Positions 7,486 through 15,336 of a stretch of 32,638 nucleotides of DNA are shown here, in pieces. The position numbers and the translations under genes are program-made. The notes below the pieces were generated by a model, which was not told where the DNA came from, did no database searches, and saw nothing but the letters and a program-made list of their open reading frames with translations. Source of the DNA: Hadesarchaea archaeon (GTDB taxonomy: Archaea > Hadarchaeota > Hadarchaeia > Hadarchaeales > Hadarchaeaceae); assembly GCA_030616305.1 (NCBI GenBank), contig JAUWXQ010000004.1:1-32638 (forward strand). The letters are read 5' to 3'. How positions within the stretch are numbered: the stretch's first letter is position 1; each line of letters begins with the position of its first letter.

Positions 7486-7889
7486 GGGGCCAGTCCAGCG
7501 CTGAGATGTTGATCTTGATCTCGGCAATCCTGATAGCAGTCGCATCGATGCTCTACTTGGGCATAGGAGGCAACGAGTCGGCGGTCGTCATGCGGGCCGC
7601 GCGAGATGGGGCCGAGAACGCGATCGCAGCATTGGACGCCGAATATGGGTGTTCAATCAACATCGAGGAAGTCGGGTTCGATGCGGGCATGATTACAATA
7701 ACCGTTTCAGTCCGTGATATCCCAACGGTAGACAATTTTGACAACATGATAAAGGAAAACATTAGGGAGGGAGCTCTTAAGCACATCCAGAATGCTGTGG
7801 GTGGTTCCTTCCCCTTGACCGCAGGGCCTGTCAAGACCTCATACTACACCTACGATGTGACAGTCGAAGTGAGGAGGGTGACAAAATGA
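7482..7889 (+). CDS. Class III signal-peptide pilin-like protein (3)
   Basis: The 135-residue product starts MRGQSSAEMLILISAILIAVASMLYLG: cleavage is predicted after Gly3 with Glu at +5 and a single hydrophobic helix forming the pilus core. After the helix come an amphipathic region (AENAIAALDAEYG) and a mixed alpha/beta domain with one cysteine. It overlaps the upstream gene by ATGA and the downstream gene by four bases (ATGA), so translation of the operon is strongly coupled. No family was recognised for the C-terminal domain. Confidence 0.83.
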   Translation: MRGQSSAEMLILISAILIAVASMLYLGIGGNESAVVMRAARDGAENAIAALDAEYGCSINIEEVGFDAGMITITVSVRDIPTVDNFDNMIKENIREGALKHIQNAVGGSFPLTAGPVKTSYYTYDVTVEVRRVTK

Positions 7890-8842
7890 ACGAGCGAGGG
7901 CAAGTCTTCACGCTAGACATGTTTTTCGCGCTGGCACTGACCGCGCTGATCGTGAGCTACTCTGGGCTAGCTCTAGAGCAGGCGCGCAGGCAGGCTGAAA
8001 GCTACGCACTGCGGTATTCCCTCGAGCGTACCGCAAACGATGCCGCAGATGTGCTCGTGAAGACGGCCGGCGACCCCCAAAACTGGTCGCAAAATTTTGA
8101 AACTCTCGAAACGCTGGGGCTGGCTGAAAACGATTCCGCAGGTAACCCCATCCCAAACAGCCTTTCGGTGGGGAAGTTCGAAAATCTCAGACAGCTGTGC
8201 GCGAGTGCAAACTGGGACGCTAACCCAGACGCGGCACAGGCGGTGAGGGCTCTTTTTGGCGACTCCGAAAACTTTGAGATACGATTGATTGACGAAAACA
8301 CCGGCGAAAACTTGTGGCCCCCCATTTACCCACGGTGGGATGTCAAAGCTACCTCTGGAGTTGAAAACTCTCTCGAAGTGGTGATCGTAAAACGCTTAAT
8401 CTCTACACAGGTGGAGGTCGAAAACAAAATAGAAAACATACGGCACATCAAACAACCCGAGCTACTCCAGATGTACTTCACGGTGGGGACAAATGAACTT
8501 AACACCCGCGACTGGTACATAGTTGTAAAACGGTACCTCGCACCCCTGAGCCAACCTGTAGTTTGGATTACGGTAAATCGCGATATGGATACTGGTAACC
8601 CCGACTGGAAATTCCCTCCTGACGATCCTCCATTTAAAATGTGGTGGCATGGTAACCCTCAAGACCCCCCCAGCAATGACTTGCAGGAGGGCCAGAACTA
8701 CATATGGGTTCGGGTCGCTGGTAGGGGGAAAAGTAAGGGTAATCCGGTTGATGTATCTATCGTTTCGATGCCGTTTTGTTCATCGTCCAGATTTGTGGAG
8801 CTTCCCCCAGTTGCCACGCTCGAGGTGAGGGTATGGAGGTAA
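7886..8842 (+). CDS. Large pilin-like protein, 318 residues
   Basis: The protein begins MNERGQVFTLDMFFALALTALIVSYSG, a class III-like leader (RGQ, acidic residue at +6 instead of +5) followed by one hydrophobic segment. The remaining roughly 285 residues are predicted extracellular and rich in Asn, Trp, Pro and acidic residues, including a WKFPPDDPPFKMWWHGNPQDPP stretch near 243-264. This domain was not recognised; its size and beta-rich, Ig-like flavour fit a minor pilin or tip-proximal subunit. It is located between the small pilins and the LamG proteins in the same operon. Confidence 0.8.
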   Translation: MNERGQVFTLDMFFALALTALIVSYSGLALEQARRQAESYALRYSLERTANDAADVLVKTAGDPQNWSQNFETLETLGLAENDSAGNPIPNSLSVGKFENLRQLCASANWDANPDAAQAVRALFGDSENFEIRLIDENTGENLWPPIYPRWDVKATSGVENSLEVVIVKRLISTQVEVENKIENIRHIKQPELLQMYFTVGTNELNTRDWYIVVKRYLAPLSQPVVWITVNRDMDTGNPDWKFPPDDPPFKMWWHGNPQDPPSNDLQEGQNYIWVRVAGRGKSKGNPVDVSIVSMPFCSSSRFVELPPVATLEVRVWR

Positions 8843-8846
8843 GGCA

Positions 8847-9977
8847 ATGAGATTTCAAAGGGACCAAAGAGGATTCATCTTCAGCCTCGACGCGACGCTG
8901 GCGATGCTAGTTGTACTGATAGTGATGGCGGGGGTAGCGCGTGTGACAGGGGGCGAGCTGGTCTATGGGCAGCACGGCTACTTGCGTTTAGAGCGATACG
9001 CAAATGACACGCTGGAGGTATTACAGCTCACAGGCACGATGGATATCATCATAAGTTTAGTTGAGTACGGAGCGAACGAGAATGCCGAAAATATGGCAAG
9101 GGAGGAGCTCCGAAAGATGCTGCCGGCGGAGATACAGTTCAAGCTCATGATTAGAGATAATAGGCTGACGGTTTATCCGAGCGATGCTGCCGGCTGGGAC
9201 ACGGCGTTTGCAAATGCAGAGGAAATAGCTACAGCAACCCGTATATCGATCTTTGAGGGAGTCGGTGATACCACAGTCGCATTGTGGCACTTCGATGAGG
9301 GTATAGATAATAAAGTTTATGACGAAACTCAAAACAACAACGATGGCACGATTTACGGAAACGTGAGCTGGACCACCGGCAAGTACGGCTATGCGCTGGA
9401 CTTCCCAGGTACCTCCGGCAACTACGTTTCCGTCCCACATTCCGAGAGTTTGGCACCATCGGGGGGTCTGCCTAATCTGAGTGTCGAGGGTTGGGCATAT
9501 GTGGACGGATCTCAGATATCAACTTTCGCTCAAAAGGATTATGTTTGGGTAACACGCGGGTGGTTGATGAAAATTGAGCCTGCGAGTGATCCGAGCATGT
9601 TCAAGTACACAGTACTCTTGTACGCCGGCGGCCAGTATGGAGTTGCCATCAACGATGCTGCTCCACTTAACACGTGGGTGCATCTCGCTTTCACCTACGA
9701 GGGTTCGAGTGGTACTATTAAGGTTTATGTGAACGGGACTGACCGGACGGCCGATGATAGCTGGAACTGGAGGGGCGTCGGCGGTAACGTGGCAACTGGT
9801 ACGGATAATTTGTTCATCGGTTGGGGTGATGCAGGATACTTCAAGGGAAAAATTGACGAGATTCGAATCGAGAACCAGGCTTTGACTGCGGAGGAAATAG
9901 CAACCGATGTAGTGAGTGCTATGCGGGAGTTCGGGCCGGTAACCCTCTACCTTTGGCGAGGGGCATCAGTGGGGTGA
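8847..9977 (+). CDS. Pilin-like protein with LamG/concanavalin-like domain (1)
   Basis: The 376-residue product starts with a pilin-like leader, RDQRGFIFSLDATLAMLVVLIVMAG (Gly near residue 9, acidic residue at +6, one hydrophobic helix). After a linker of about 110 residues, residues 145-355 form a LamG-like jelly-roll (Laminin_G_3 type): VALWHFDEG, DGTIYG, YALDFPG, NYVSVPHSESL, LSVEGWAYV, WVHLAFTYEG, GTIKVYVNG, NLFIGWG, FKGKIDEIRIENQALT. Such domains bind carbohydrates or other surface ligands. A membrane or pilus-anchored adhesin or minor pilin is inferred. The next gene is a paralogue with the same architecture. Confidence 0.88.
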   Translation: MRFQRDQRGFIFSLDATLAMLVVLIVMAGVARVTGGELVYGQHGYLRLERYANDTLEVLQLTGTMDIIISLVEYGANENAENMAREELRKMLPAEIQFKLMIRDNRLTVYPSDAAGWDTAFANAEEIATATRISIFEGVGDTTVALWHFDEGIDNKVYDETQNNNDGTIYGNVSWTTGKYGYALDFPGTSGNYVSVPHSESLAPSGGLPNLSVEGWAYVDGSQISTFAQKDYVWVTRGWLMKIEPASDPSMFKYTVLLYAGGQYGVAINDAAPLNTWVHLAFTYEGSSGTIKVYVNGTDRTADDSWNWRGVGGNVATGTDNLFIGWGDAGYFKGKIDEIRIENQALTAEEIATDVVSAMREFGPVTLYLWRGASVG

Positions 9978-10993
9978 TGACATTGAAATTACGTAACGAT
10001 CAACGTGGGTTTGTTATGAGCGGGATCGCACTCCTGCTCGTGTTGCCGGCGATGTTGTTAGCATCTTCATGCCTTAGGATTATCGAAACAGGGGGGGAAA
10101 CCACCTCACTTCAAGCCCTCTCGGATAAGGTGAGCTATACTGGGCACGACATCGAGCGCATGATCGAATACATGTCAAACAATAGGCTGCCAATCAATGA
10201 CAATACCCTTAATGAACTCGCTGAAAATTACCGGGCCGTTACGGGATTACTTGTAAACCTTAGCTTAAAGCTACCTGAACTCAGCGTCGACGATAACACG
10301 ATTGCGCTGTATCACTTCAACGAGGGGTCAGGAAACACGGCTCATGACAGTACGGGAAGAAACGATGGCACAATCATCGGCGCGACTTGGGTTACTGGAA
10401 AATTTGGTACCTGGCTTCACTTTAGCGATAGTCAATACGTTACGGTCCCTGACTCTCCAAGTTTGAGCCCTTCAGGGGGGCTGGAGGAGCTAACCGTGGA
10501 GTACTGGATCTATCCAATCCAGTTGCCGGTTGAAAGTTTGGGAAATTACCCCAAACCAACGAATAAAGCAGTGGCATCTCCAGAGTCGTGGTTTACCGCG
10601 ATTTGTAGGAACAATGAGGATGACGACTTTGATTATTGCGCGTGGGTGGGATCTGAGGGGGGGGTTTCTTTGGGTTGGCTCAGGAACGCAGCACCGATAG
10701 GTCAGTGGACCCATCTTGCTATGACCTATGATGGGCACGCTCTCACTTGGTATGTCAACGGGGAAAACAGGAAGAGCGTTGTCAATGATTTTGGAAACAT
10801 AGTGAATAACACAGGGAGTCTTTATATTGGGTGTTATTGGGCTAATGGCGAATTCAGGATGGACGAACTCCGAATCGAGAACCGCGCCCTGACCGCCAGC
10901 GAGATTCAAACGGATTATCATAACGACGTGAGTGTCGATGTCAAGGATCCTAGGGATGTGGCACGTTTCTCTGAAAACATCGTGCTGACCTAA
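9977..10993 (+). CDS. Pilin-like protein with LamG/concanavalin-like domain (2)
   Basis: The product (338 residues from ATG 9977) has a leader RNDQRGFVMSGIALLLVLPAMLLASS: RGF and a hydrophobic helix, but without the acidic +5/+6 residue. Residues about 105-315 form a second LamG jelly-roll with IALYHFNEG, DGTIIG, YVTVPDSPSLSPSGG, LTVEYWIYP, WTHLAMTYDG, LTWYVNGE, LYIGCYW and FRMDELRIENRALT, clearly homologous to the preceding gene. ATG 9977 overlaps the previous stop by one base (TGATG) and gives a short leader; GTG/ATG codons further upstream would be less pilin-like. Role inferred: paired surface adhesin or pilus-tip protein. Confidence 0.87.
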   Translation: MTLKLRNDQRGFVMSGIALLLVLPAMLLASSCLRIIETGGETTSLQALSDKVSYTGHDIERMIEYMSNNRLPINDNTLNELAENYRAVTGLLVNLSLKLPELSVDDNTIALYHFNEGSGNTAHDSTGRNDGTIIGATWVTGKFGTWLHFSDSQYVTVPDSPSLSPSGGLEELTVEYWIYPIQLPVESLGNYPKPTNKAVASPESWFTAICRNNEDDDFDYCAWVGSEGGVSLGWLRNAAPIGQWTHLAMTYDGHALTWYVNGENRKSVVNDFGNIVNNTGSLYIGCYWANGEFRMDELRIENRALTASEIQTDYHNDVSVDVKDPRDVARFSENIVLT

Positions 10994-11039
10994 GCGTTTA
11001 TCCAAACTGGAGAACTACTTCATTGTGCGAGGCAAGATA

Positions 11040-11801
11040 ATGGCGCGAAAAAGTTCCAAAACGACCGATTTCTTCCGCAGGGTCGGCGATGCGGTCCTAG
11101 GTGTGGGAAAGCTCCCGAACAAAATCAAACGAAGGGCACGAAAACCAAAAGTGAAACCACACCGAACGCCAAAACGGGAGATCCCCCGAAAACTGCAAGA
11201 CTTCTTCGAGCGGCGCCACGCAGGATGGCCCGAATATGTCATGCTTAAGGTGCAACTGGCGATTCTCGCGCTGTTCGTAACAGCGGTAGTTTATATGGTG
11301 TTCCTTCCCGCGGAAACCCTCATCTTCATCCCCCTGTTGCTCGCCTTCAGCACCTATCTGGTCTACCTCGCGGCGACCCAGCTCAGACACGCCTTCGAGC
11401 GAGACTATCCTGCCTACCGGAGCTTCGTGGGCATGTGCATAGCGATCGCATGGGTCTTTGTGCTCGCGCTCCGACACTCGCCCATCGAGTTCTCGCTTGA
11501 GTCGATCTACCTCTCCCTCATCCCCCCGTTGGCAGCGATCGGGTTCGTGTTCATCGCCTTCTTGACATTCAGGCTCAAGTACGGACGGAACTTCACATAT
11601 GGCAGGGTCGAGCAGGTCCAAGGACGCCGGGCAGCAGTCCGCGTGGGCTATGATATCTGCAGCAACGTGAAGGCGGGCCTTTACACGGTCGAAAGTTTCG
11701 TCAAGGTCAAGCAAGGAGACCAAGTGAGGCTGAGCGTGGAGCGCCCCCTGCTGGGTTTACGGGGAGCCAAGGTTAGCGCAGTTTTGGGCAAGGCTAAGTA
11801 G
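11040..11801 (+). CDS. Multi-pass membrane protein, DUF2101/COG3356-like
   Basis: The product (253 residues from ATG 11040; GTG 11025 would add five) has a very basic cytoplasmic N-terminus (first 55 residues), four or so hydrophobic segments between about residues 70 and 180, and a C-terminal cytoplasmic beta domain (YGRVEQVQGRRAAVRVGYD onwards). It resembles archaeal membrane proteins of the DUF2101/COG3356 type, found near pilus or secretion genes; function unknown. GAGG at about 11030 supports ATG 11040. Its N-terminal FFRRVGDAVLGVG resembles FFSRVGGGVVKTG at the N-terminus of the TadC-like protein at 15333-16436, hinting that both act in the same complex. Confidence 0.75.
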   Translation: MARKSSKTTDFFRRVGDAVLGVGKLPNKIKRRARKPKVKPHRTPKREIPRKLQDFFERRHAGWPEYVMLKVQLAILALFVTAVVYMVFLPAETLIFIPLLLAFSTYLVYLAATQLRHAFERDYPAYRSFVGMCIAIAWVFVLALRHSPIEFSLESIYLSLIPPLAAIGFVFIAFLTFRLKYGRNFTYGRVEQVQGRRAAVRVGYDICSNVKAGLYTVESFVKVKQGDQVRLSVERPLLGLRGAKVSAVLGKAK

Positions 11802-11802
11802 T

Positions 11803-12570
11803 CTATCCACCTTGTAGCGCCAACACGAACCGCCAATACAAGTCCCCATACAACACCGCTATGAAGACACCGGCGCCGAGGGCTGGAGCAAAAGGAATCC
11901 CCTTCTTGATCTTTATCTCGTTTTTGAGTTTCCGCTCGCGGACAAGACGTTTGAGCACTCCCACCTGATATCGTGTGAGGCCCGCGGCCCTGCGGGGGTT
12001 CGTGAAGGTGCGGTCCCATTGGGGTTTTCGTCCAAACCTCGCGCTCCACCGCCCGACCTCCCCACCCTTTTCGTAAATCGTCTCCGCCGGGATCATGCCC
12101 TCCTTTAACCCGGTGATTTTTACGTGCTCGTAAAGCGCACCACGACCCCTGATGCGACAGATTACTGCGTACACGAGAAGTATCGGTATGGCTACGAGGA
12201 CGCTGTTGAGCAGAATTGTGAGTGGAAAAAGCGGATAAGTGCTTGAGTACGGTGCTGGAGAATAAGCAGGAACAAAAACCGGGAGCAATGCACCGAGCGC
12301 TGTAAAGAGTTTGACGTCGCCGCCAGCCCAGCCGCCCGTCAGCCACATCGCGTAGCCAATGGCGAAGGCTATCGCGGCCCCCAGCGCTCCAGATGCCACC
12401 ATTAAGAGGTTCCCTCGGAAGAGCCCCAACAAGAAGTAGAAGAGGATGCCCCCCGCGATGAGCGGAAAATTCAACTTGTTCGGGATTATGCGCCACCGGA
12501 GGTCGGTATAAACAGCTATGCACACCGCTCCAAGGGCGATTGCGGCGGGTATGTGCTCGGGTTCGAACAA
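11803..12570 (-). CDS. Archaeal prepilin peptidase (A24 family)
   Basis: The 255-residue integral membrane protein is an aspartic prepilin peptidase of the PibD/EppA/FlaK type, which removes class III leaders at the cytoplasmic face of the membrane. Catalytic aspartates are Asp23 (YTDLRWRIIPN) and Asp85 (AGGDVKL). About six hydrophobic segments are visible, with a cytosolic insert (about 145-225) rich in basic residues and a final pair of helices after KIKKGIPFAPALGAG, typical of archaeal members. The start is TTG 12570, with TTAAACTT about 30 bases upstream suggesting leaderless initiation. Substrates are presumably the pilins encoded on both sides. Confidence 0.9.
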   Translation of the reverse strand: MFEPEHIPAAIALGAVCIAVYTDLRWRIIPNKLNFPLIAGGILFYFLLGLFRGNLLMVASGALGAAIAFAIGYAMWLTGGWAGGDVKLFTALGALLPVFVPAYSPAPYSSTYPLFPLTILLNSVLVAIPILLVYAVICRIRGRGALYEHVKITGLKEGMIPAETIYEKGGEVGRWSARFGRKPQWDRTFTNPRRAAGLTRYQVGVLKRLVRERKLKNEIKIKKGIPFAPALGAGVFIAVLYGDLYWRFVLALQGG

Positions 12571-12622
12571 GCGATCACGCGTATTACTTTGATTCGAAGT
12601 TTAAGAGCTCTTGGCACGCAGC

Positions 12623-12811
12623 TCAGACCAGAAGCATTCCAACCAAGCCAGGGATGATGATGTTGTCCATCACGTTATCGATTTCGCCCCCAACGCTTGA
12701 GCCGAGACCTGTGGAAGCTACATAAATTGATAAAACTATGGCCCCCACGATCACCATCACTGCTGCCAACAGCATCAGATACTCAGTAGCTCCTTGGGAG
12801 CGTCTTTCCAT
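12623..12811 (-). CDS. Small class III pilin, 62 residues
   Basis: The protein MERRSQGATEYLMLLAAVMVIVG... has a class III leader (SQG, then A-T-E-Y with Glu at +3 or, counted from the usual Q+1 register Q-G-A-T-E-Y, the standard QGATEYL signature of archaeal pilins). Nearly all of it is the hydrophobic helix plus a short hydrophobic C-terminus (IIIPGLVGMLLV), so it is shorter than the neighbouring pilins. A TATA-like TTTTTATT about 40 bases upstream (12846-12860) suggests its own promoter. Role inferred: minor pilin or structural pilin of a thin pilus. Confidence 0.82.
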   Translation of the reverse strand: MERRSQGATEYLMLLAAVMVIVGAIVLSIYVASTGLGSSVGGEIDNVMDNIIIPGLVGMLLV

Positions 12812-12870
12812 GTGGGCACCGACCCCATCAACATATGTTGTGGGGAGGAATAAAAACTGCTATTCCACAG

Positions 12871-13245
12871 TCACCGCTTGTCGAAGTACTCGTGCCCACT
12901 TGCTTTGTGCCTCAAACTCACGTACCATGTGCCCGATGTTGTAGCTTTGTTTTCTAGATTAACATTTGGCATAGCTAACGCTACATCCCCAGTCACCCAA
13001 GTGCCGGTGCCTTGGGTCTGGGTTAAGCTGTACTCCCACTCATTTGCCGGAACCGAGCCAGAGTAGACCTCAATTATAATAATATCTCCAGTAGAATCGA
13101 CTGCAGCTTTTGCAGACATGGGTGGAGATGCTGGGGCCCTGTGCAAGTAATAAACAGTTAAAGCAGCGACTATTAGCACCGCCGTCAGTGTCAACAAATA
13201 CTCGGCTGAACCTTGTGAATGTTTGTTTATGTTCCCATCCATCAC
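12871..13245 (-). CDS. Class III pilin (124 residues)
   Basis: The product carries a QGSAEYLLTLTAVLIVAALTVYYL class III pilin helix after a nine-residue basic leader, followed by an exported beta-rich domain of about 85 residues (SGDIIIIEVYSGSV-like strands, WEYSLTQTQGTGTW, TWYVSLRHKASGHEYF). It is a clear paralogue of the next gene: both end in YVSLxHKxxGHxYF. GTG 13245 and ATG 13242 are both possible starts. It follows the hairpin terminator at 13267-13305, so its expression probably depends on read-through or a weak own promoter in the T-rich tract. No cysteines. Confidence 0.85.
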   Translation of the reverse strand: MMDGNINKHSQGSAEYLLTLTAVLIVAALTVYYLHRAPASPPMSAKAAVDSTGDIIIIEVYSGSVPANEWEYSLTQTQGTGTWVTGDVALAMPNVNLENKATTSGTWYVSLRHKASGHEYFDKR

Positions 13246-13266
13246 TGTTTAATGTTATAAAAAAGA

Positions 13267-13305
13267 AAAAATAAAAATTGTGGTCAGCCCCACTCGGCTG
13301 ACCAC
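13267..13305 (-). terminator. Stem-loop plus poly-T terminator behind the main pilin gene
   Basis: GTGGTCAGCC at 13280-13289 pairs perfectly with GGCTGACCAC at 13296-13305 across a six-base loop. On the minus strand the hairpin is followed immediately by a long T-rich tract, about 25 bases with only a few non-T. It lies 19 bases beyond the stop of the pilin at 13324-13719 and before the next pilin gene. It fits an intrinsic terminator or a partial one that also protects the mRNA 3' end. Confidence 0.7.
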
Positions 13306-13323
13306 CGCACTTATCCAGAGCGC

Positions 13324-13719
13324 TTAACTGCCTAATGTTACTACTTGGTCAGAGAAGTATATGTGGCCAGTAGATTTGTGTTTGAGGCTCACGTAGTATG
13401 TGCCAGAACTGACCGTATACGTTGCTCCGCTCTCAGTTGGGTCCAAGACCACATACGGTGCTTTCAATTCACTGTCGCTGTCTACCCAAGAGGAGGAACC
13501 TGTGGAAGTTTGTACCGAATACTGCCACTGCCCTGATGCAATCGATCCGGAGCTGACTTCGAGTCTGATGTGAGAATCGTTCTCAGCGGTAGTCACAGCT
13601 ACTGCAGGATACCCTCCAGTACTCGTCACATAATACACAGCAATCGCAACGATGACTAATACTGCGGCCAACATCAACAGGTACTCGGTAGCGCCTTGAC
13701 CCTTCTTAAACAAATTCAT
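13324..13719 (-). CDS. Class III pilin, probable major subunit
   Basis: The 131-residue product begins MNLFKKGQGATEYLLMLAAVLVIVAIAVYYV: the QGATEYL signature with basic leader, then a helix and an exported domain of about 90 residues rich in Ser and Thr (IRLEVSSGSIASGQWQYSV, TYYVSLKHKSTGHIYF). It has the strongest expression signals of the pilin genes: TATA box CTTTATAACC (13758-13767), GGAGGT about nine bases before ATG 13719, and its own hairpin terminator. High expression as the main filament subunit is inferred. It is divergent from the HTH gene at 13850. Confidence 0.88.
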   Translation of the reverse strand: MNLFKKGQGATEYLLMLAAVLVIVAIAVYYVTSTGGYPAVAVTTAENDSHIRLEVSSGSIASGQWQYSVQTSTGSSSWVDSDSELKAPYVVLDPTESGATYTVSSGTYYVSLKHKSTGHIYFSDQVVTLGS

Positions 13720-13757
13720 TTATTTTCTACCTCCATTAGACCCCTCTCAAATACGGA

Positions 13758-13767
13758 GGTTATAAAG
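13758..13767 (-). promoter_or_regulatory. TATA box of the probable major pilin gene
   Basis: CTTTATAACC on the minus strand lies about 25 bases before a predicted start near 13738. The leader contains GGAGGT with good spacing to ATG 13719. It is the clearest promoter in the pilus locus. Confidence 0.6.
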
Positions 13768-13812
13768 GTGTCCCCGCATCCCTGCGCAAAAGTCGACATT
13801 TTTGTAGGCAGG

Positions 13813-13820
13813 CTTAAATT
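13813..13820 (+). promoter_or_regulatory. TATA box of the HTH gene
   Basis: CTTAAATT lies about 26 bases before 13842, which is only a few bases before the TTG start at 13850, so a leaderless or near-leaderless transcript is predicted. It is divergent from the pilin promoter about 50 bases away. Confidence 0.45.
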
Positions 13821-13849
13821 GTCCCTGTTTGATTGTCTTTGGGTGAAAT

Positions 13850-14404
13850 TTGCAGGTTTTGAGTTGCGTCCGGCACGGGAGAAGTGTGCGGAAAGCCCTT
13901 GGACGAGTTGCTACCGAGCTTAATGAGATGCTTGCAAGCACGCAGGGGTGCATAACAAAGCTGGACGCAAACATCGACTCGGGTATATCGGGAGCAACCG
14001 CACGCATAGTTGCCGTCGTGGACGAAAGTGACCTCAGACCTAAATGTATTCTCTGGGCGAACGAGGCCGGCGGCAACGATAGAACAGCACTTCGCCGCGC
14101 TCAAGAGAAGATAAACGTCCAGCTAGCAAAGTTGCGGGGGGAGATTGCCGGGTTTTACCTAAAGTTTATCACACCTCCGCTGCCCAAGCGCACCTACGCT
14201 ACACTTATCGTGGCGGTGAATGAGGAAATGCCTAAAAAAGTTGGTAAGCTTAGCTTGGAAGAACGTCGAGAGCGCCTAGCAGCGATGCTTCGATTGCTTG
14301 GTAATGATCCGAGGGCTATCAACCTCGCACAGGTGGCCAAAATCTTCGGTGTCTCGCGCGATACTATTTACAAGGATCTACAGGACCTCGGCACCAAGCG
14401 CTAA
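13850..14404 (+). CDS. Predicted HTH regulator within the pilus locus
   Basis: The 184-residue product ends in a helix-turn-helix (about residues 150-182: LAQVAKIFGVSRDTIYKDLQDLG), like the HTH of DeoR/LacI-type or RNA polymerase sigma-like regulators. The N-terminal roughly 120 residues (helix RVATELNEMLASTQGC, then TARIVAVVDESDLRPKCILW) were not recognised and could sense a ligand. TTG 13850 is used because GGGTGA and a TATA box lie just upstream; the next ATG at about 13928 would remove 26 residues. It is divergent from the major pilin gene and convergent with the platform gene, so control of pilus expression is an inference from position. Confidence 0.7.
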   Translation: MQVLSCVRHGRSVRKALGRVATELNEMLASTQGCITKLDANIDSGISGATARIVAVVDESDLRPKCILWANEAGGNDRTALRRAQEKINVQLAKLRGEIAGFYLKFITPPLPKRTYATLIVAVNEEMPKKVGKLSLEERRERLAAMLRLLGNDPRAINLAQVAKIFGVSRDTIYKDLQDLGTKR

Positions 14405-15336
14405 GCGGGTGCCATGCCCCCGATAATCACTTGAGCAATGGAAAAGACGATGAGTGATGCTATCATAAACGGGATCGAGTAACCTATCCCTTTTGACATT
14501 TGGCCGTAGCGGATTACACCCACCGCCAACCCACAGATGAAGGCTTGAATCGCGATGTAAGCCATGGCGATCGTGCCCATCTCTGGTGGCAGCCCACCGC
14601 CCGTTACCGGCCCGGCGCCGATGGTGACCCCACCGACCCCCACGGTGAGGCCGATTATAAATGGGGCCGCGAAGAGCGCCACAGCGAACAGAAACATCAC
14701 CTGCTGTGTCGTTGACGACCGTCGCTCGCGCTGGATTGCATGGATCTCTTTGATATCTCCGGCGACCGCGTCGAGCACGCTGGCGAGGGCAGCACCGCGT
14801 TCGATCCCCTCAACGATCAGACGAAAGGCCCGCTCGTAGAGGGGCGAGCTCGACCTCCGCGCTAGAGCCAGCAGGGCGCTTTCAAGCGTTCTCCCTCGCT
14901 TCACCTCAGTCATGACCTGAGCAAACTCTTTCGAGAGCTCGCCGTATTTAGATTTCACGATGTCGTCGAGTGTCGCGTCTATCCCCACCCCTGCCCTTAG
15001 GGTGCTCGCCATTTGACGGAGAGCATCGGGCAGCACGCGCTCCAGCTCGGCCGCTCTGCGCTGGGCCAAGTACTTGGGTACCCACAGCGTCAACGCCGGA
15101 AATGCGATAACCGCCGCGAGGGGCGCTAACAGGAAGGGGGGGAGCGGAAGCCTGAAAAGCACGCCAATGAAACCCACCACGATACACAAAACTATCGTCG
15201 CAAGCAGGGTTATGCCGACATATTCCTCCGCGGCGAGCGCAATCTTGGTGGACTCAAGCCTCCGGTCAAGGTTATGCAGAAACTTTTCCGGGAACACGCG
15301 CTTAGCGAAAGCTGCCATACGAGAAACCATGCTCAC
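14401..15336 (-). CDS. TadC/GspF-like pilus platform membrane protein (2)
   Basis: The 311-residue product is a type II secretion F-domain protein of the archaeal pilus (TadC, FlaJ, PilC) group. It has two hydrophobic helices at about 40-95, a cytoplasmic F domain (about 105-200: LPDALRQMASTLRAGVGIDATL, ALLALARRSSSPLYERAF, VEGIERGAALASVLDAVA) and a C-terminal membrane part with three helices, including a Gly-rich loop. It forms the inner-membrane platform with the ATPase. The GTG start overlaps the stop of the upstream platform gene (GTGA). Its stop overlaps by four bases, tail to tail, the 3' end of the HTH gene. Confidence 0.9.
   Translation of the reverse strand: MSMVSRMAAFAKRVFPEKFLHNLDRRLESTKIALAAEEYVGITLLATIVLCIVVGFIGVLFRLPLPPFLLAPLAAVIAFPALTLWVPKYLAQRRAAELERVLPDALRQMASTLRAGVGIDATLDDIVKSKYGELSKEFAQVMTEVKRGRTLESALLALARRSSSPLYERAFRLIVEGIERGAALASVLDAVAGDIKEIHAIQRERRSSTTQQVMFLFAVALFAAPFIIGLTVGVGGVTIGAGPVTGGGLPPEMGTIAMAYIAIQAFICGLAVGVIRYGQMSKGIGYSIPFMIASLIVFSIAQVIIGGMAPA

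Noticed and set aside
11097-11723. A 208-codon minus-strand frame opposite the DUF2101-like gene
   Set aside because: It lies wholly antisense to a membrane protein gene and its product is rich in Glu/Arg/His without domains.
11681-12523. A 280-codon minus-strand frame over the prepilin peptidase gene
   Set aside because: Its product is low-complexity and Arg/Ser/His-rich, while the peptidase in the other frame has catalytic aspartates and membrane helices; it is a shadow frame.
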